Shown: positions 34,087-41,981 of the stretch, piece after piece
How positions within the stretch are numbered: the stretch's first letter is position 1
How the letters are laid out: each line of letters opens with the position of its first letter
DNA from: UBA11400 sp964550435
Lineage (GTDB): Bacteria; Bacteroidota; Rhodothermia; Balneolales; HLUCCA01
Direction of reading: 5' to 3'
Assembly: GCA_964550435.1 (NCBI GenBank)
Contig: CAZJZI010000012.1
Coordinates: forward strand, 1-52,971
Length of the DNA: 52,971 nt
The notes under the pieces: model-generated
What the model saw: only the letters and a program-made list of their open reading frames with translations
Told to the model about the DNA's origin: nothing
The model's database searches: none
Translations under genes and position numbers: made by a program

Positions 34087-34665
34087 ATGGGTGAACTAAC
34101 ACAAGACGAATTTAAAAAGCAGGTTGATTTTGAAAGGGAGATGCTTCCTCACTTGGATGCGTTATACAATTTTGCTATTCGATTAACTACCGACCCTATC
34201 GATGCAGAAGACTTGGTTCAAGATACTATTGTCAAAGCTTTTCGTTTCTTCTCTTCTTATGAAAAAGGTACTAATGCCAAAGCATGGCTGTTCCGGATTC
34301 TTAAGAACTCGTACATCAACAACTATCGCAAGAAGTCAAAACAACCTCAACAGGTCGATTATGATGAGGTTTCTACCTATTATGAATCAGTCAGAAGCGA
34401 GCAGTCAGATACTACCGATATGGAAGATATCATGTATCGGGACATGCTCGACGATCAAATAACAAAAGCACTTCAGCGTCTTCCTGAGGATTTCAGAACC
34501 GTCGTATTGCTTTGCGATGTAGAAGGTTTCACATACGAAGAAATCGCAAACATGCTCGATGTGCCTATTGGAACCATCCGGTCACGGCTGCATCGCGGAA
34601 GAAATCTTTTGCGTGTAGAGCTTGAAGAGTACGCCGACAGACGCGGATACGGAAAAGAAGAGTAA
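34087..34665 (+). CDS. ECF-type RNA polymerase sigma factor
   Basis: 192 residues from ATG 34087. Sigma region 2 contains LYNFAIRLTTDPIDAEDLVQDTIVKAFRFF and AWLFRILKNSYINNYRKK (about 24-87). Region 4 has LPEDFRTVVLLCDVEGFTYEEIANMLDVPIGTIRSRLHRGR (about 137-177). An anti-sigma gene would normally follow, but the next gene is a convergent CPBP protease, so this sigma factor is orphaned here. A TTG-started frame from 34018 is open, but its extra residues do not fit sigma factors. TATATTGG at 34015-34022 could be its promoter. Confidence 0.93.
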   Translation: MGELTQDEFKKQVDFEREMLPHLDALYNFAIRLTTDPIDAEDLVQDTIVKAFRFFSSYEKGTNAKAWLFRILKNSYINNYRKKSKQPQQVDYDEVSTYYESVRSEQSDTTDMEDIMYRDMLDDQITKALQRLPEDFRTVVLLCDVEGFTYEEIANMLDVPIGTIRSRLHRGRNLLRVELEEYADRRGYGKEE

Positions 34666-34683
34666 TAAAGGCGCCTCTTAGCC

Positions 34684-35415
34684 TTAAGAGACAGTCACCA
34701 GTATTACATCGTACATGCTATGCGTCCAAGCCGCGATTCCAAATCCGCGGTAGATTAGCAGACCGTTTAGTGCCAGACCGAAGAGAAACCTAAACATGAA
34801 GGATGAAAGTGTGAACATGTCTCCGTAGGAGCCAAAATAGTGTACAGCGCTGAACATTAAAGCAGCCAGAATCATAGCAGAAGCATGTTTCCACCCTTTT
34901 TGAAATCCCATCCACCCAAAAATAATCAGCAGGCCGTTTACGAGAAGTACCCTGAATATCAACTCTTCGTATAGGCCAGCACCAATAGATAAGGCAAGTT
35001 GCTGAAGTTTGGTCAGACTGGCGATGCCTACATTAGCATCCATATTGAAAACCCATCCCAAAAATCCAGAAATGAGGCTGGCAATGACGATTGCATACAA
35101 CGTGCTTTCCAGAATCATATATAGAAAAAAGCGCCCTCTGATCTGAACCGGGTTCTTTCTTTCTTTAAAAAAAACATAGACCCCAAGAATCAGAACCAAT
35201 GCCGCGGTAAATTTGAGTGTATCAAAACCGATGCTGGCAAAGAGCCACTTAATCCATATGTCGGTAGACAGTCGAACGAATCCGCCAGCGTCTGGCTGAC
35301 TGATTAGGATGAATACCTCATACATGATGAGAAGTGGAAGAGCAATTAAATAGCTGTAAGTCAGCGATTTAGTCTGGCTGAAGTAAGGTGTAAGGGCTCT
35401 TCCGGCTTGATTCAT
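34684..35415 (-). CDS. CPBP-family intramembrane glutamic protease
   Basis: 243 residues with about seven TM helices. The CPBP (CAAX protease/bacteriocin-processing) motifs are present: motif 1 YEELIFR with E150/E151 and R155, motif 2 SAVHYFG (H192), and motif 3 THSMYD (H232). Substrates are unknown; family members range from prenyl-protein proteases to bacteriocin immunity proteins. It is the last gene of a five-gene minus-strand run (porQ-like, aroC, TPR, LysM/RlpA-like, CPBP), five bases behind its neighbour. Confidence 0.9.
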   Translation of the reverse strand: MNQAGRALTPYFSQTKSLTYSYLIALPLLIMYEVFILISQPDAGGFVRLSTDIWIKWLFASIGFDTLKFTAALVLILGVYVFFKERKNPVQIRGRFFLYMILESTLYAIVIASLISGFLGWVFNMDANVGIASLTKLQQLALSIGAGLYEELIFRVLLVNGLLIIFGWMGFQKGWKHASAMILAALMFSAVHYFGSYGDMFTLSSFMFRFLFGLALNGLLIYRGFGIAAWTHSMYDVILVTVS

Positions 35416-35420
35416 GATAT

Positions 35421-36722
35421 TTATTGCTTAATTATCGCACGGTTTTCAGCCGAAAGTGAAAATCCAAGCTTCTCAAATGCGGCATGAGATAATTTAATAC
35501 CAGAATCGGTAGTTCTGTCATTTATTAAAACAAAAATTCCATAACCGGTCGATTCATTCTGAACGTGTACTACAGAACCCAGTGGCAGACGCTGGTGTGC
35601 TGCAGTGTAAGACATCGGATTATAGAGATCACCATTTGATGTGGATCTGCCACGGTCAACATCGCTGTATCGAACAGCTTTTTCTATAAGTATTGAGCCT
35701 GATTCTGTATCTGAAGAATCAACTGATACATTGCTGGTGTTAACACGATATGGATTTTTGAACACGTTAGTAGGTGGCAACAAGACCGAAATAGTGAGTC
35801 CTGGCTGAAGGTTGGCGATATCGATGTCTGGATTCAATGTTCGAAGTTCGGACTCAGTCATTTGATATCTGGATAGAATGTCGTTCAATCGCTCGTTTCT
35901 TCGAATCTCGTGGGTCACAAATCGTCCTTGGGCGGATGATTCTGTTGTGCCGCTGGCAACAGATGGCAAACCACGAGGTTTTCTGACCATAAGTACTTGT
36001 CCAACAGTCAGACGATCACTTTGAAGTCTGTTGAGTGATCGAAGTTCTTGAAGTGTAATACCGTTTTCACTTGCAATCTGGATTAACGTATCTCCAGACT
36101 TTACGACATGGTAAGCAGATCCGGATTCCTGCACTGTGATCGCATTTTGAGCCTGGATTTGAACGTCAACGGAATCGATGGAAGTATCTTGTGGATTCGC
36201 AGCTGGTGTTTGGGGTGAATCGGATACCGCCTCCGTGATGACTTCGTCGCTGATGTCGCGACCATCGCTGTAAAGGGTAAGAACTTGTCCTACTTCGAGG
36301 AGATTTGAAGTCAGATTATTCCAGGAACGGATGTCGTTCACAGTTACTCCATAACGTCGGGAAAGGCTGAACAATGTTTCTCCGGCCCTGACCTGATGCC
36401 GGATGGAAGTGGCGTCGTCTGGTGTTGATGGAGGTTGTTGGGGCGTAGGTGTTGGGGTTTGGGGGGCAGGGGCTTGACCCGAAGGTGAGACGACCAGACG
36501 TTGTCCGATACTGATTTGGTTACCGCCCAGGTTGTTCCATTCACGAAGCTGGCTGACGGTGATACTGTACTGTCTTGAGATGCTGAACAGGGTTTCACCC
36601 TGGCGGACGATATGGGTTTGGCGCTCGCTTTGAGCGTCGAGTGAAAGCGGCAGGGCAAGGGTAAACGCCATGATGAGGGCGAGAAGTGTGGCTGGGCGGG
36701 GTTTGAATAGGGATAAAAACAT
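35421..36722 (-). CDS. LysM-repeat protein with RlpA-like double-psi beta-barrel
   Basis: 433 residues, exported (signal peptide about 1-31, LPLSLDAQ). Three clear LysM repeats at about 36-80, 109-152 and 204-247 (THIVRQGETLFSISRQYSI and relatives) plus a fourth divergent one at about 269-312, separated by Pro/Gln/Thr-rich linkers. The C-terminus (about 345-433) is RlpA-like: STSNGDLYNPMSYTAAHQRLPLGS, then VLINDRTTDSGIKLSHAAFEKLGF. RlpA proteins bind or cleave peptidoglycan strands lacking stem peptides. LysM plus RlpA-like barrel suggests a cell-wall-binding lytic or septal protein; catalytic activity is not shown. Confidence 0.88.
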   Translation of the reverse strand: MFLSLFKPRPATLLALIMAFTLALPLSLDAQSERQTHIVRQGETLFSISRQYSITVSQLREWNNLGGNQISIGQRLVVSPSGQAPAPQTPTPTPQQPPSTPDDATSIRHQVRAGETLFSLSRRYGVTVNDIRSWNNLTSNLLEVGQVLTLYSDGRDISDEVITEAVSDSPQTPAANPQDTSIDSVDVQIQAQNAITVQESGSAYHVVKSGDTLIQIASENGITLQELRSLNRLQSDRLTVGQVLMVRKPRGLPSVASGTTESSAQGRFVTHEIRRNERLNDILSRYQMTESELRTLNPDIDIANLQPGLTISVLLPPTNVFKNPYRVNTSNVSVDSSDTESGSILIEKAVRYSDVDRGRSTSNGDLYNPMSYTAAHQRLPLGSVVHVQNESTGYGIFVLINDRTTDSGIKLSHAAFEKLGFSLSAENRAIIKQ

Positions 36723-36733
36723 AGTGATCGGTA

Positions 36734-37051
36734 TTAATAATCGAGTTCCATCAGTGCTTGCCGAAGCTCGGATACGGCATGATTGTCGTTGACCCCGGTA
36801 GCAACCTTAATTCCATCCTCGAAGACTTTTCTGGCTTTGTCCTTATTACCCGACAAAGAGTAGATCATCCCCAGATGATAGTATGTCCCGACATAATTAG
36901 GGTCTTTAGATATCAAATCTAGGTATGTTTCTTCTGCTTCAGCTCTATTTCCTACTTTGTTGTACTCCATCGCCAGGGCAAAACGGGTAAAACTATCATT
37001 CGGATCTTTTTCCAAAAAACGCTTAAGGAGTTGAATCGTCTGGTTACTCAT
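36734..37051 (-). CDS. tetratricopeptide-repeat protein
   Basis: 105 residues composed of about two and a half TPR units: DSFTRFALAMEYNKVGNRAEAEETYLDLISKDP then VGTYYHLGMIYSLSGNKDKARKVFEDGIKVA, with the W/Y-G-A-F-A-P spacing of the repeat. No signal or TM, so cytosolic. Probably a protein-protein adaptor; partner unknown. It lies between aroC and the LysM/RlpA-like gene. Confidence 0.88.
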   Translation of the reverse strand: MSNQTIQLLKRFLEKDPNDSFTRFALAMEYNKVGNRAEAEETYLDLISKDPNYVGTYYHLGMIYSLSGNKDKARKVFEDGIKVATGVNDNHAVSELRQALMELDY

Positions 37052-37086
37052 GGTCTGTTCAAGGAGTTAACGTCGCTTTGATGGAT

Positions 37087-38271
37087 TTATGATTTTGGGG
37101 GCGAATATCGTTCCAGAATTTCCTCAAGCGAATCCCCTCCAAATTTCTCCAGGAAGGCATTTGCAATTACCGGAGCGATAGCGTTTTCAATAACGACGAC
37201 AGCCCGTGGAAGTGCACAGACGTCTGATCGTTCATATCGCGTATCAACAACTTTTTTACTAACGATATCAACGGTATCTATTGGATGAAGCATTGTAGGA
37301 ATTGGCTTCATGACGCCACGAATAATAATTGGCATTCCATTTGACATTCCGCCTTCGATTCCACCTGCACGATTGGTTCGACGCTTGAATGTGTCGTTCT
37401 CGTAGATGATTTCATCGTGTACCATTGAACCGGGAAGCGCTCCAACTTCGAAACCAAGCCCGATTTCAACACCCTTCATCGCCTGAGTGCCCATAATTAC
37501 ATGTGCAAGCTGACCATCAAGCTTACGATCCCAATGCACATAACTACCTAATCCAGCAGGTACGCCGGTAATCACTATTTCATAATGTCCGCCCAGGGAG
37601 TTGCCCTCTTTTCTACGCTTTTTGATCTCTTCTACCATCCCAGCAGACAACTCTTTGTCGAGGCACCTTACCTCTGACTCATCGGCCTTTTTATATAAAG
37701 CCTCAGCACCGGTTTCGATCAAAGTATCGGCCCTATCTCTTGCGGAATCCCAACTATCGTATCCAATACTTCCGATTCGAAGTACGTGGCCACCTATTTC
37801 AATGCCCACTTCCTTCAGAAATCTGCGTGCAATTGCACCACACGCCACCCTCATCCCTGTTTCGCGAGCACTGGACCGTTCTATAACAGGTCTGATGTCA
37901 TCGAATCTATATTTCTGTGTACCAACAAGATCTGCATGACCCGGCCGCGGGATTGTGATTTTTTCAACACCCTCACCATCCCCTTCAACCGACATCACGA
38001 CCGGCCAGTTAGCAGCATCTTTATGATACGCCCGGTTCTCGAGCGACATTGCGATTGGTCCACCTGAGGTTTTGCCAAAACGAACGCCAGACAAAAACTT
38101 GGGAACGTCTTTTTCAAAGGCCATGCGACCTCCACGACCGTATCCCTCCTGCCGACGTGCCAATTGAAGGGCTACGTCATCAACACTTAAGGGAATACCC
38201 GCGGGCATACCTTCTAGAATGCCGGTTAATTCCGGACCGTGTGATTCCCCTGAAGTCAAATATCGAATCAT
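37087..38271 (-). CDS. aroC: chorismate synthase
   Basis: Converts EPSP to chorismate using reduced FMN, the last common step of aromatic synthesis. 394 residues with the family signatures GESHGPELTGILEGMPAG (8-25), RRQEGYGRGGRMAFEKD, IPRPGHADLVGTQKY, the R-SSARET segment and RTNRAGGIEGGMSNGMPI. Complete and typical in length. It follows the porQ-like gene by 18 bases and heads toward the TPR gene. Confidence 0.97.
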   Translation of the reverse strand: MIRYLTSGESHGPELTGILEGMPAGIPLSVDDVALQLARRQEGYGRGGRMAFEKDVPKFLSGVRFGKTSGGPIAMSLENRAYHKDAANWPVVMSVEGDGEGVEKITIPRPGHADLVGTQKYRFDDIRPVIERSSARETGMRVACGAIARRFLKEVGIEIGGHVLRIGSIGYDSWDSARDRADTLIETGAEALYKKADESEVRCLDKELSAGMVEEIKKRRKEGNSLGGHYEIVITGVPAGLGSYVHWDRKLDGQLAHVIMGTQAMKGVEIGLGFEVGALPGSMVHDEIIYENDTFKRRTNRAGGIEGGMSNGMPIIIRGVMKPIPTMLHPIDTVDIVSKKVVDTRYERSDVCALPRAVVVIENAIAPVIANAFLEKFGGDSLEEILERYSPPKS

Positions 38272-38289
38272 GTGTATCCTCTTACTTTA

Positions 38290-39267
38290 TCAAAGTCTTG
38301 TATTAATCCCCAACTGCAACATACTTCCCATTACACTATATGAGTTTCTGCTAAACTCAACATCTATCCCTTTGTACTTTATTGCTACCCCGAATCCGAA
38401 CCCGACCAGTTCCAGTCTTTGACCAGTTTTAAGCTCTTCGTGTTTCAAATGATTGTATCCGACTCTGAATCTAAAGCTTTCTGAAAAAAGAAAGTCGCCC
38501 CCAATCGTCATATGACGTGCAAGATTTTTAAAGAATCCAGGTTCAGACTCATTATTTACTGTTCTGAGGTTCCATCTATGAAGTTGGTGTGCTGTAAATG
38601 TTAGGCGAAGTGGTAAATATTGGAGTTTTCGGGTCACTCCAAGTCTCAAATCGAATGGAATATCTTCTTTTAAACCATCAAAAGATGACAATTGGGTTCC
38701 CAGATTGATGAAAGATAAGCCAACTGAATAATCAGATTCGGAATCGTGATAGAGTACTCCCCCTGAAAAAGCTATTCCCGATGCCTGATACGAGTCATAA
38801 GAACTGTAAACTAAATCTGCAGCCACCCCAAATCGAATCCATTCTTCAAAATCCCGTGCAATTGCTAACTTGAGGGCTACATCAGACGCATTAAAGGTAC
38901 CACGATCTATACCGTACTCGTCGATTCGATCCATTTGACCATAATTAACGAACCGAAGTCCAAGCCCTATAGTCCCAATCTTTTCGATGTCGTATGCTGA
39001 ACTTAGAAATCCCATATTGGCATCGGAAAGATAACGAGTAAACGAAGCAGCCAGATTCCGGGATGATTCGGGAGTCAAAAAAGCCGGATTTGCGTGCATT
39101 AGAGCAGGTGATCCGGAAGTTAACGAAACCGGAACCTCTCCCAGTGCGGAGCTAAAGGGTGATGCAGGGACGTTCAAAAACCGCCACGTTGCTTTAGGGC
39201 CATATTGAGCCATTACGGCGTTGCAGCCGAGGAGCATCATAAGTAAAGCCAAAATGGTTGATTTCAC
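38290..39267 (-). CDS. porQ: PorQ-like T9SS-associated outer-membrane beta-barrel protein
   Basis: 325 residues. Signal peptide about 1-20 (ending VMA-Q). The mature start WRFLNVPASPFSSALGEVPVS followed by SPALMHANPAFLTPE matches the PorV/PorQ/FadL-like group, and the end (LVGFGFGVAIKYKGIDVEFSRNSYSVMG) resembles PorQ more than PorV. PorQ is a T9SS accessory outer-membrane protein, later linked to the shuttle/attachment complex. It is first in the five-gene run and divergent from the mla genes. A TATATTTTT sequence at 39315-39323 (minus) may be its promoter box. PorQ versus a general PorV-like protein is not certain. Confidence 0.78.
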   Translation of the reverse strand: MKSTILALLMMLLGCNAVMAQYGPKATWRFLNVPASPFSSALGEVPVSLTSGSPALMHANPAFLTPESSRNLAASFTRYLSDANMGFLSSAYDIEKIGTIGLGLRFVNYGQMDRIDEYGIDRGTFNASDVALKLAIARDFEEWIRFGVAADLVYSSYDSYQASGIAFSGGVLYHDSESDYSVGLSFINLGTQLSSFDGLKEDIPFDLRLGVTRKLQYLPLRLTFTAHQLHRWNLRTVNNESEPGFFKNLARHMTIGGDFLFSESFRFRVGYNHLKHEELKTGQRLELVGFGFGVAIKYKGIDVEFSRNSYSVMGSMLQLGINTRL

Positions 39268-39389
39268 AGAAGCGACGTTAGGATTGTCTTCAGAATTGAG
39301 GTAAATTTCAAGCTAAAAATATAGGGAAAAATACCGTAGGAAAAATCCAATCTTGACACTCAGGTAACCTTCTGCGACACTTCTAACCC

Positions 39390-40127
39390 ATGCGATTATT
39401 TGTTGAAATAGGCAGTTATAGCCGTCTCCTTTACGAAGCCATACGATCGTCAACAGAGTTCAAAACCTATCGTGAGAACCTGTTTGCTGAAATGGTAAAA
39501 ACGGGGTACGATTCTCTTGGAATTGTTTCGCTTGCTGGATTTTTTACTGGTGCGGTACTCACTATTCAGACTTCCTATCAGTTTATTTCTGCTTTAATTC
39601 CAAGGTCTACAATTGGCGCAATTACTTCACAATCGATGATTATTGAGCTTGCTGCGGTTATTAGTGGGCTTGTTTTGGCCGGGCGAGTTGGTGCAAGAAT
39701 CGCCACTGAACTGGGAACCATGAGAGTAAGTGAGCAGATTGATGCCCTCGAATCGATGGGGTTCAATTCGGTTACATTTCTGGTGATGCCCAGAATCATA
39801 GCTGGAATAGTCATGTTCCCCATTATCTATCTGACTGCTGCAATATCTGGGATTTTTGGTGGGATTCTTGCGGGTATTATGACCAATGCCCTCACCGTTT
39901 ATGAATTCATGGAAGGAGCGCGATTGTACTTCTTCCCCTGGGATGTTGCTTTCGGGATGATTAAGTCTTTTGTTTTTGGGTTTGTGATCACATCCATCTC
40001 CTGCTACAAGGGTTATTATGCAACCGGTGGTGCAGAAGGAGTAGGTTACGCAACTACCCGAGCCACCGTATTAAGTTGTATTTACGTGCTTTTATCCAGT
40101 TTTTTACTTGCCGCTATCCTGTTGTAG
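39390..40127 (+). CDS. mlaE: MlaE-type ABC lipid-transport permease
   Basis: 245 residues with five to six TM helices. The MlaE signature region is GARIATELGTMRVSEQIDALESMG (about 101-124), followed by PRIIAGIVMFPIIYL and the GCYKGYYATGGAEGVGYATT-like end (here SCYKGYY...). It forms the membrane part of the MCE complex that moves phospholipid between the membranes. The ATPase starts three bases after its stop codon. Confidence 0.94.
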   Translation: MRLFVEIGSYSRLLYEAIRSSTEFKTYRENLFAEMVKTGYDSLGIVSLAGFFTGAVLTIQTSYQFISALIPRSTIGAITSQSMIIELAAVISGLVLAGRVGARIATELGTMRVSEQIDALESMGFNSVTFLVMPRIIAGIVMFPIIYLTAAISGIFGGILAGIMTNALTVYEFMEGARLYFFPWDVAFGMIKSFVFGFVITSISCYKGYYATGGAEGVGYATTRATVLSCIYVLLSSFLLAAILL

Positions 40128-40130
40128 TCC

Positions 40131-40865
40131 ATGATTGAAGTCAAAAATCTTACTAAAAGTTTCGGTCCGCACCTGATTTGGGAGAATGTTAATCTCACAA
40201 TTCCGGACGGAGAGACATTAGCCATTATTGGGAAGTCCGGATCAGGGAAATCGGTACTTTTGAAGCATTTGAACGCCCTGTTAACTCCCGATTCTGGCGA
40301 AGTGCTAATCGATGGGAAGAATATTTTTGATCTGTCGTATGTCGATTTACGATTGGTAAGACAGCGTTTTGGGGTACTTTTTCAAGGTGCCGCCCTGTTT
40401 GATTCCATTTCTGCATTTGAAAATGTTGCTTTTCCGCTTCGATACTTCACCAAAATGAAGGAAAACGAGATTCGAGACAGAGTAATGAGCTGTCTGGAAA
40501 TGGTGAATTTGTCGAAAATCGGCAATAAGTCAACGGCAGACCTGTCAGGTGGGATGAAAAAGCGAGTCGGACTAGCCCGGGCGATCGTTCTGGAACCAAA
40601 CTATTTAATGTATGATGAGCCAACATCAGGGCTGGATCCCGAGACTTCTGATGAAATAAACGACCTCATCATACACATGTCAAAAAATTTATCCATTACA
40701 TCAGTCGTTATTTCCCATGACATGCACAGTGTGCTTCGCGTGGCAGAAAAAGCGGCCTTCATAGATGAGCAAAAACTTAGCTGGTATGGAACCATTGATG
40801 AGCTTCGTGTATCAGATCACAAGCGTCTCATGGACTTTACACGTGCCAGTGAATATCAGATTTAA
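40131..40865 (+). CDS. mlaF: MlaF-type ABC transporter ATPase
   Basis: 244 residues. Walker A GKSGSGKS at 34-41, Q-loop FGVLFQGAALFDS, ABC signature LSGGMKKRVGLARA, Walker B YLMYDEPTSGLDPE and the switch VISHDM. The FQGAALFDS after the Q-loop and GGMKKR instead of GGQ(Q/R)QR are typical of Mla/Mkl-type ATPases. It powers lipid transport through MlaE and MlaD. Confidence 0.95.
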   Translation: MIEVKNLTKSFGPHLIWENVNLTIPDGETLAIIGKSGSGKSVLLKHLNALLTPDSGEVLIDGKNIFDLSYVDLRLVRQRFGVLFQGAALFDSISAFENVAFPLRYFTKMKENEIRDRVMSCLEMVNLSKIGNKSTADLSGGMKKRVGLARAIVLEPNYLMYDEPTSGLDPETSDEINDLIIHMSKNLSITSVVISHDMHSVLRVAEKAAFIDEQKLSWYGTIDELRVSDHKRLMDFTRASEYQI

Positions 40866-40880
40866 CCAACGGAGCTAAAC

Positions 40881-41813
40881 TTGAAACTCTCTAACGAACT
40901 CAAAATTGGATTAACAGTAGTAGTTGCTGTTCTTGTAGGATTCATTGGATTCCGAATCATGAAGGATGTCCCTCTTTTTCGTCAAGGAAACATAATCTAT
41001 ACCACATATGAACGTGTTGACGGATTATCCGTAGGAACCCCTGTTACCCTCAGAGGTATCAAAATCGGCTCGGTTCAAACCCTGACATTACTTCCAACCG
41101 ATAGCGTTCAAGTAGCGTTGAACATCAACTTTGCTGAAAGTGGCATTCCGGAAGGGTCTGTAGCTTACATCAGATCGGTAGATCTGCTTGGAACCAAGGG
41201 TATAGAAATCGAACGTGGATCGGGTACTACACTTATAGGTCACCTCGACTCGATTCAAGGTGTTTACGATAAAGGGTTGATGGGTGAATTAGCTGCTCAG
41301 GGAACTAGAATATCTCAAAATGTAAATACATCAACCGAAAGTCTAAGTGTTGTTCTGGATGAAGTAAGAATGCTGATGCAACAAGGGGGCCGCGAGAACG
41401 TGAGTCAGACATTGAGCAATCTGAATTCGACTTCAGCCGAAGTTGATGCGTTGATCCGAGAAACCAACGAGGACCTGAAACAAAGTATCGCGAGCCTGAA
41501 AAACACTCTCCAGAATGTTGAAAATCTGACATCCGATGAACAGGAAAATATAAAAAACATGCTTGCGAATCTGGAAGCGTCGAGCAATGAACTTGAAAGT
41601 ATTTCAGTAAATCTGAACTCAATAACCGGTGATCTGGCGCAGATTATGCGAAAGATCAACGAAGGCGAAGGCACGCTGGGTTTGATGGTAAACGATCCTA
41701 AACTGTACAACAATCTGGACTCATTGACTGCGAATATGAACCATTTGATAGAGCAGCTAAACGAGAATCCACGCCATTACTTGCGACATCTAAAGCTTGT
41801 TCGGATATTCTAA
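40881..41813 (+). CDS. mlaD: MlaD-type MCE-domain lipid transport protein
   Basis: 310 residues, TTG start with GGAG seven to ten bases upstream. N-terminal TM anchor at about 8-24, then one MCE domain at about 38-115 (YERVDGLSVGTPVTLRGIKIGSV, LGTKGIEIERGSG), then a long helical region rich in N/S/E (about 130-270), which would extend the hexameric tube into the periplasm. The ending EGTLGLMVNDPKLYNNLDSLTANMN is common in Bacteroidota MlaD. No MlaC or MlaA gene is near, so the partner at the outer membrane is unknown. Confidence 0.93.
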   Translation: MKLSNELKIGLTVVVAVLVGFIGFRIMKDVPLFRQGNIIYTTYERVDGLSVGTPVTLRGIKIGSVQTLTLLPTDSVQVALNINFAESGIPEGSVAYIRSVDLLGTKGIEIERGSGTTLIGHLDSIQGVYDKGLMGELAAQGTRISQNVNTSTESLSVVLDEVRMLMQQGGRENVSQTLSNLNSTSAEVDALIRETNEDLKQSIASLKNTLQNVENLTSDEQENIKNMLANLEASSNELESISVNLNSITGDLAQIMRKINEGEGTLGLMVNDPKLYNNLDSLTANMNHLIEQLNENPRHYLRHLKLVRIF

Positions 41814-41900
41814 GTTTGGGTTAGAATCACGAATATCGTAAAAAACCGTATTTACAGTCACGTAAGCCGGCTATTCTTTTGAGTTTGGTCGAATTGCGTC

Positions 41901-41909
41901 GTATATTAC
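41901..41909 (+). promoter_or_regulatory. candidate -7 promoter box for ppiD
   Basis: GTATATTAC, one of the GTATATT-type boxes, 73 bases upstream of the ppiD ATG, with a TTTG 14 bases before the TATATT core (shorter than the standard spacing). A perfect inverted repeat lies just downstream. Confidence 0.35.
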
Positions 41910-41930
41910 GCGGCTAAATCTCAATTAAAG

Positions 41931-41949
41931 CATTGTTTTCAAAACAATG
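41931..41949. repeat. perfect 9-bp palindrome in the ppiD leader
   Basis: CATTGTTTT-C-AAAACAATG, a perfect inverted repeat with one central base, 32 bases before the ppiD start and about 20 bases after the likely promoter box. The tiny spacer makes a DNA-binding operator more likely than an RNA hairpin. Confidence 0.4.
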
Positions 41950-41981
41950 TCAATATGAATCAAATTGATAGGAATTCTTAA

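Noticed and set aside
34675..34690. CTCTTA-GCCT-TAAGAG hairpin between the sigma factor and CPBP gene
   Set aside because: Stem is short, lies partly over the CPBP stop codon and has no T tract, so I do not call it a terminator.
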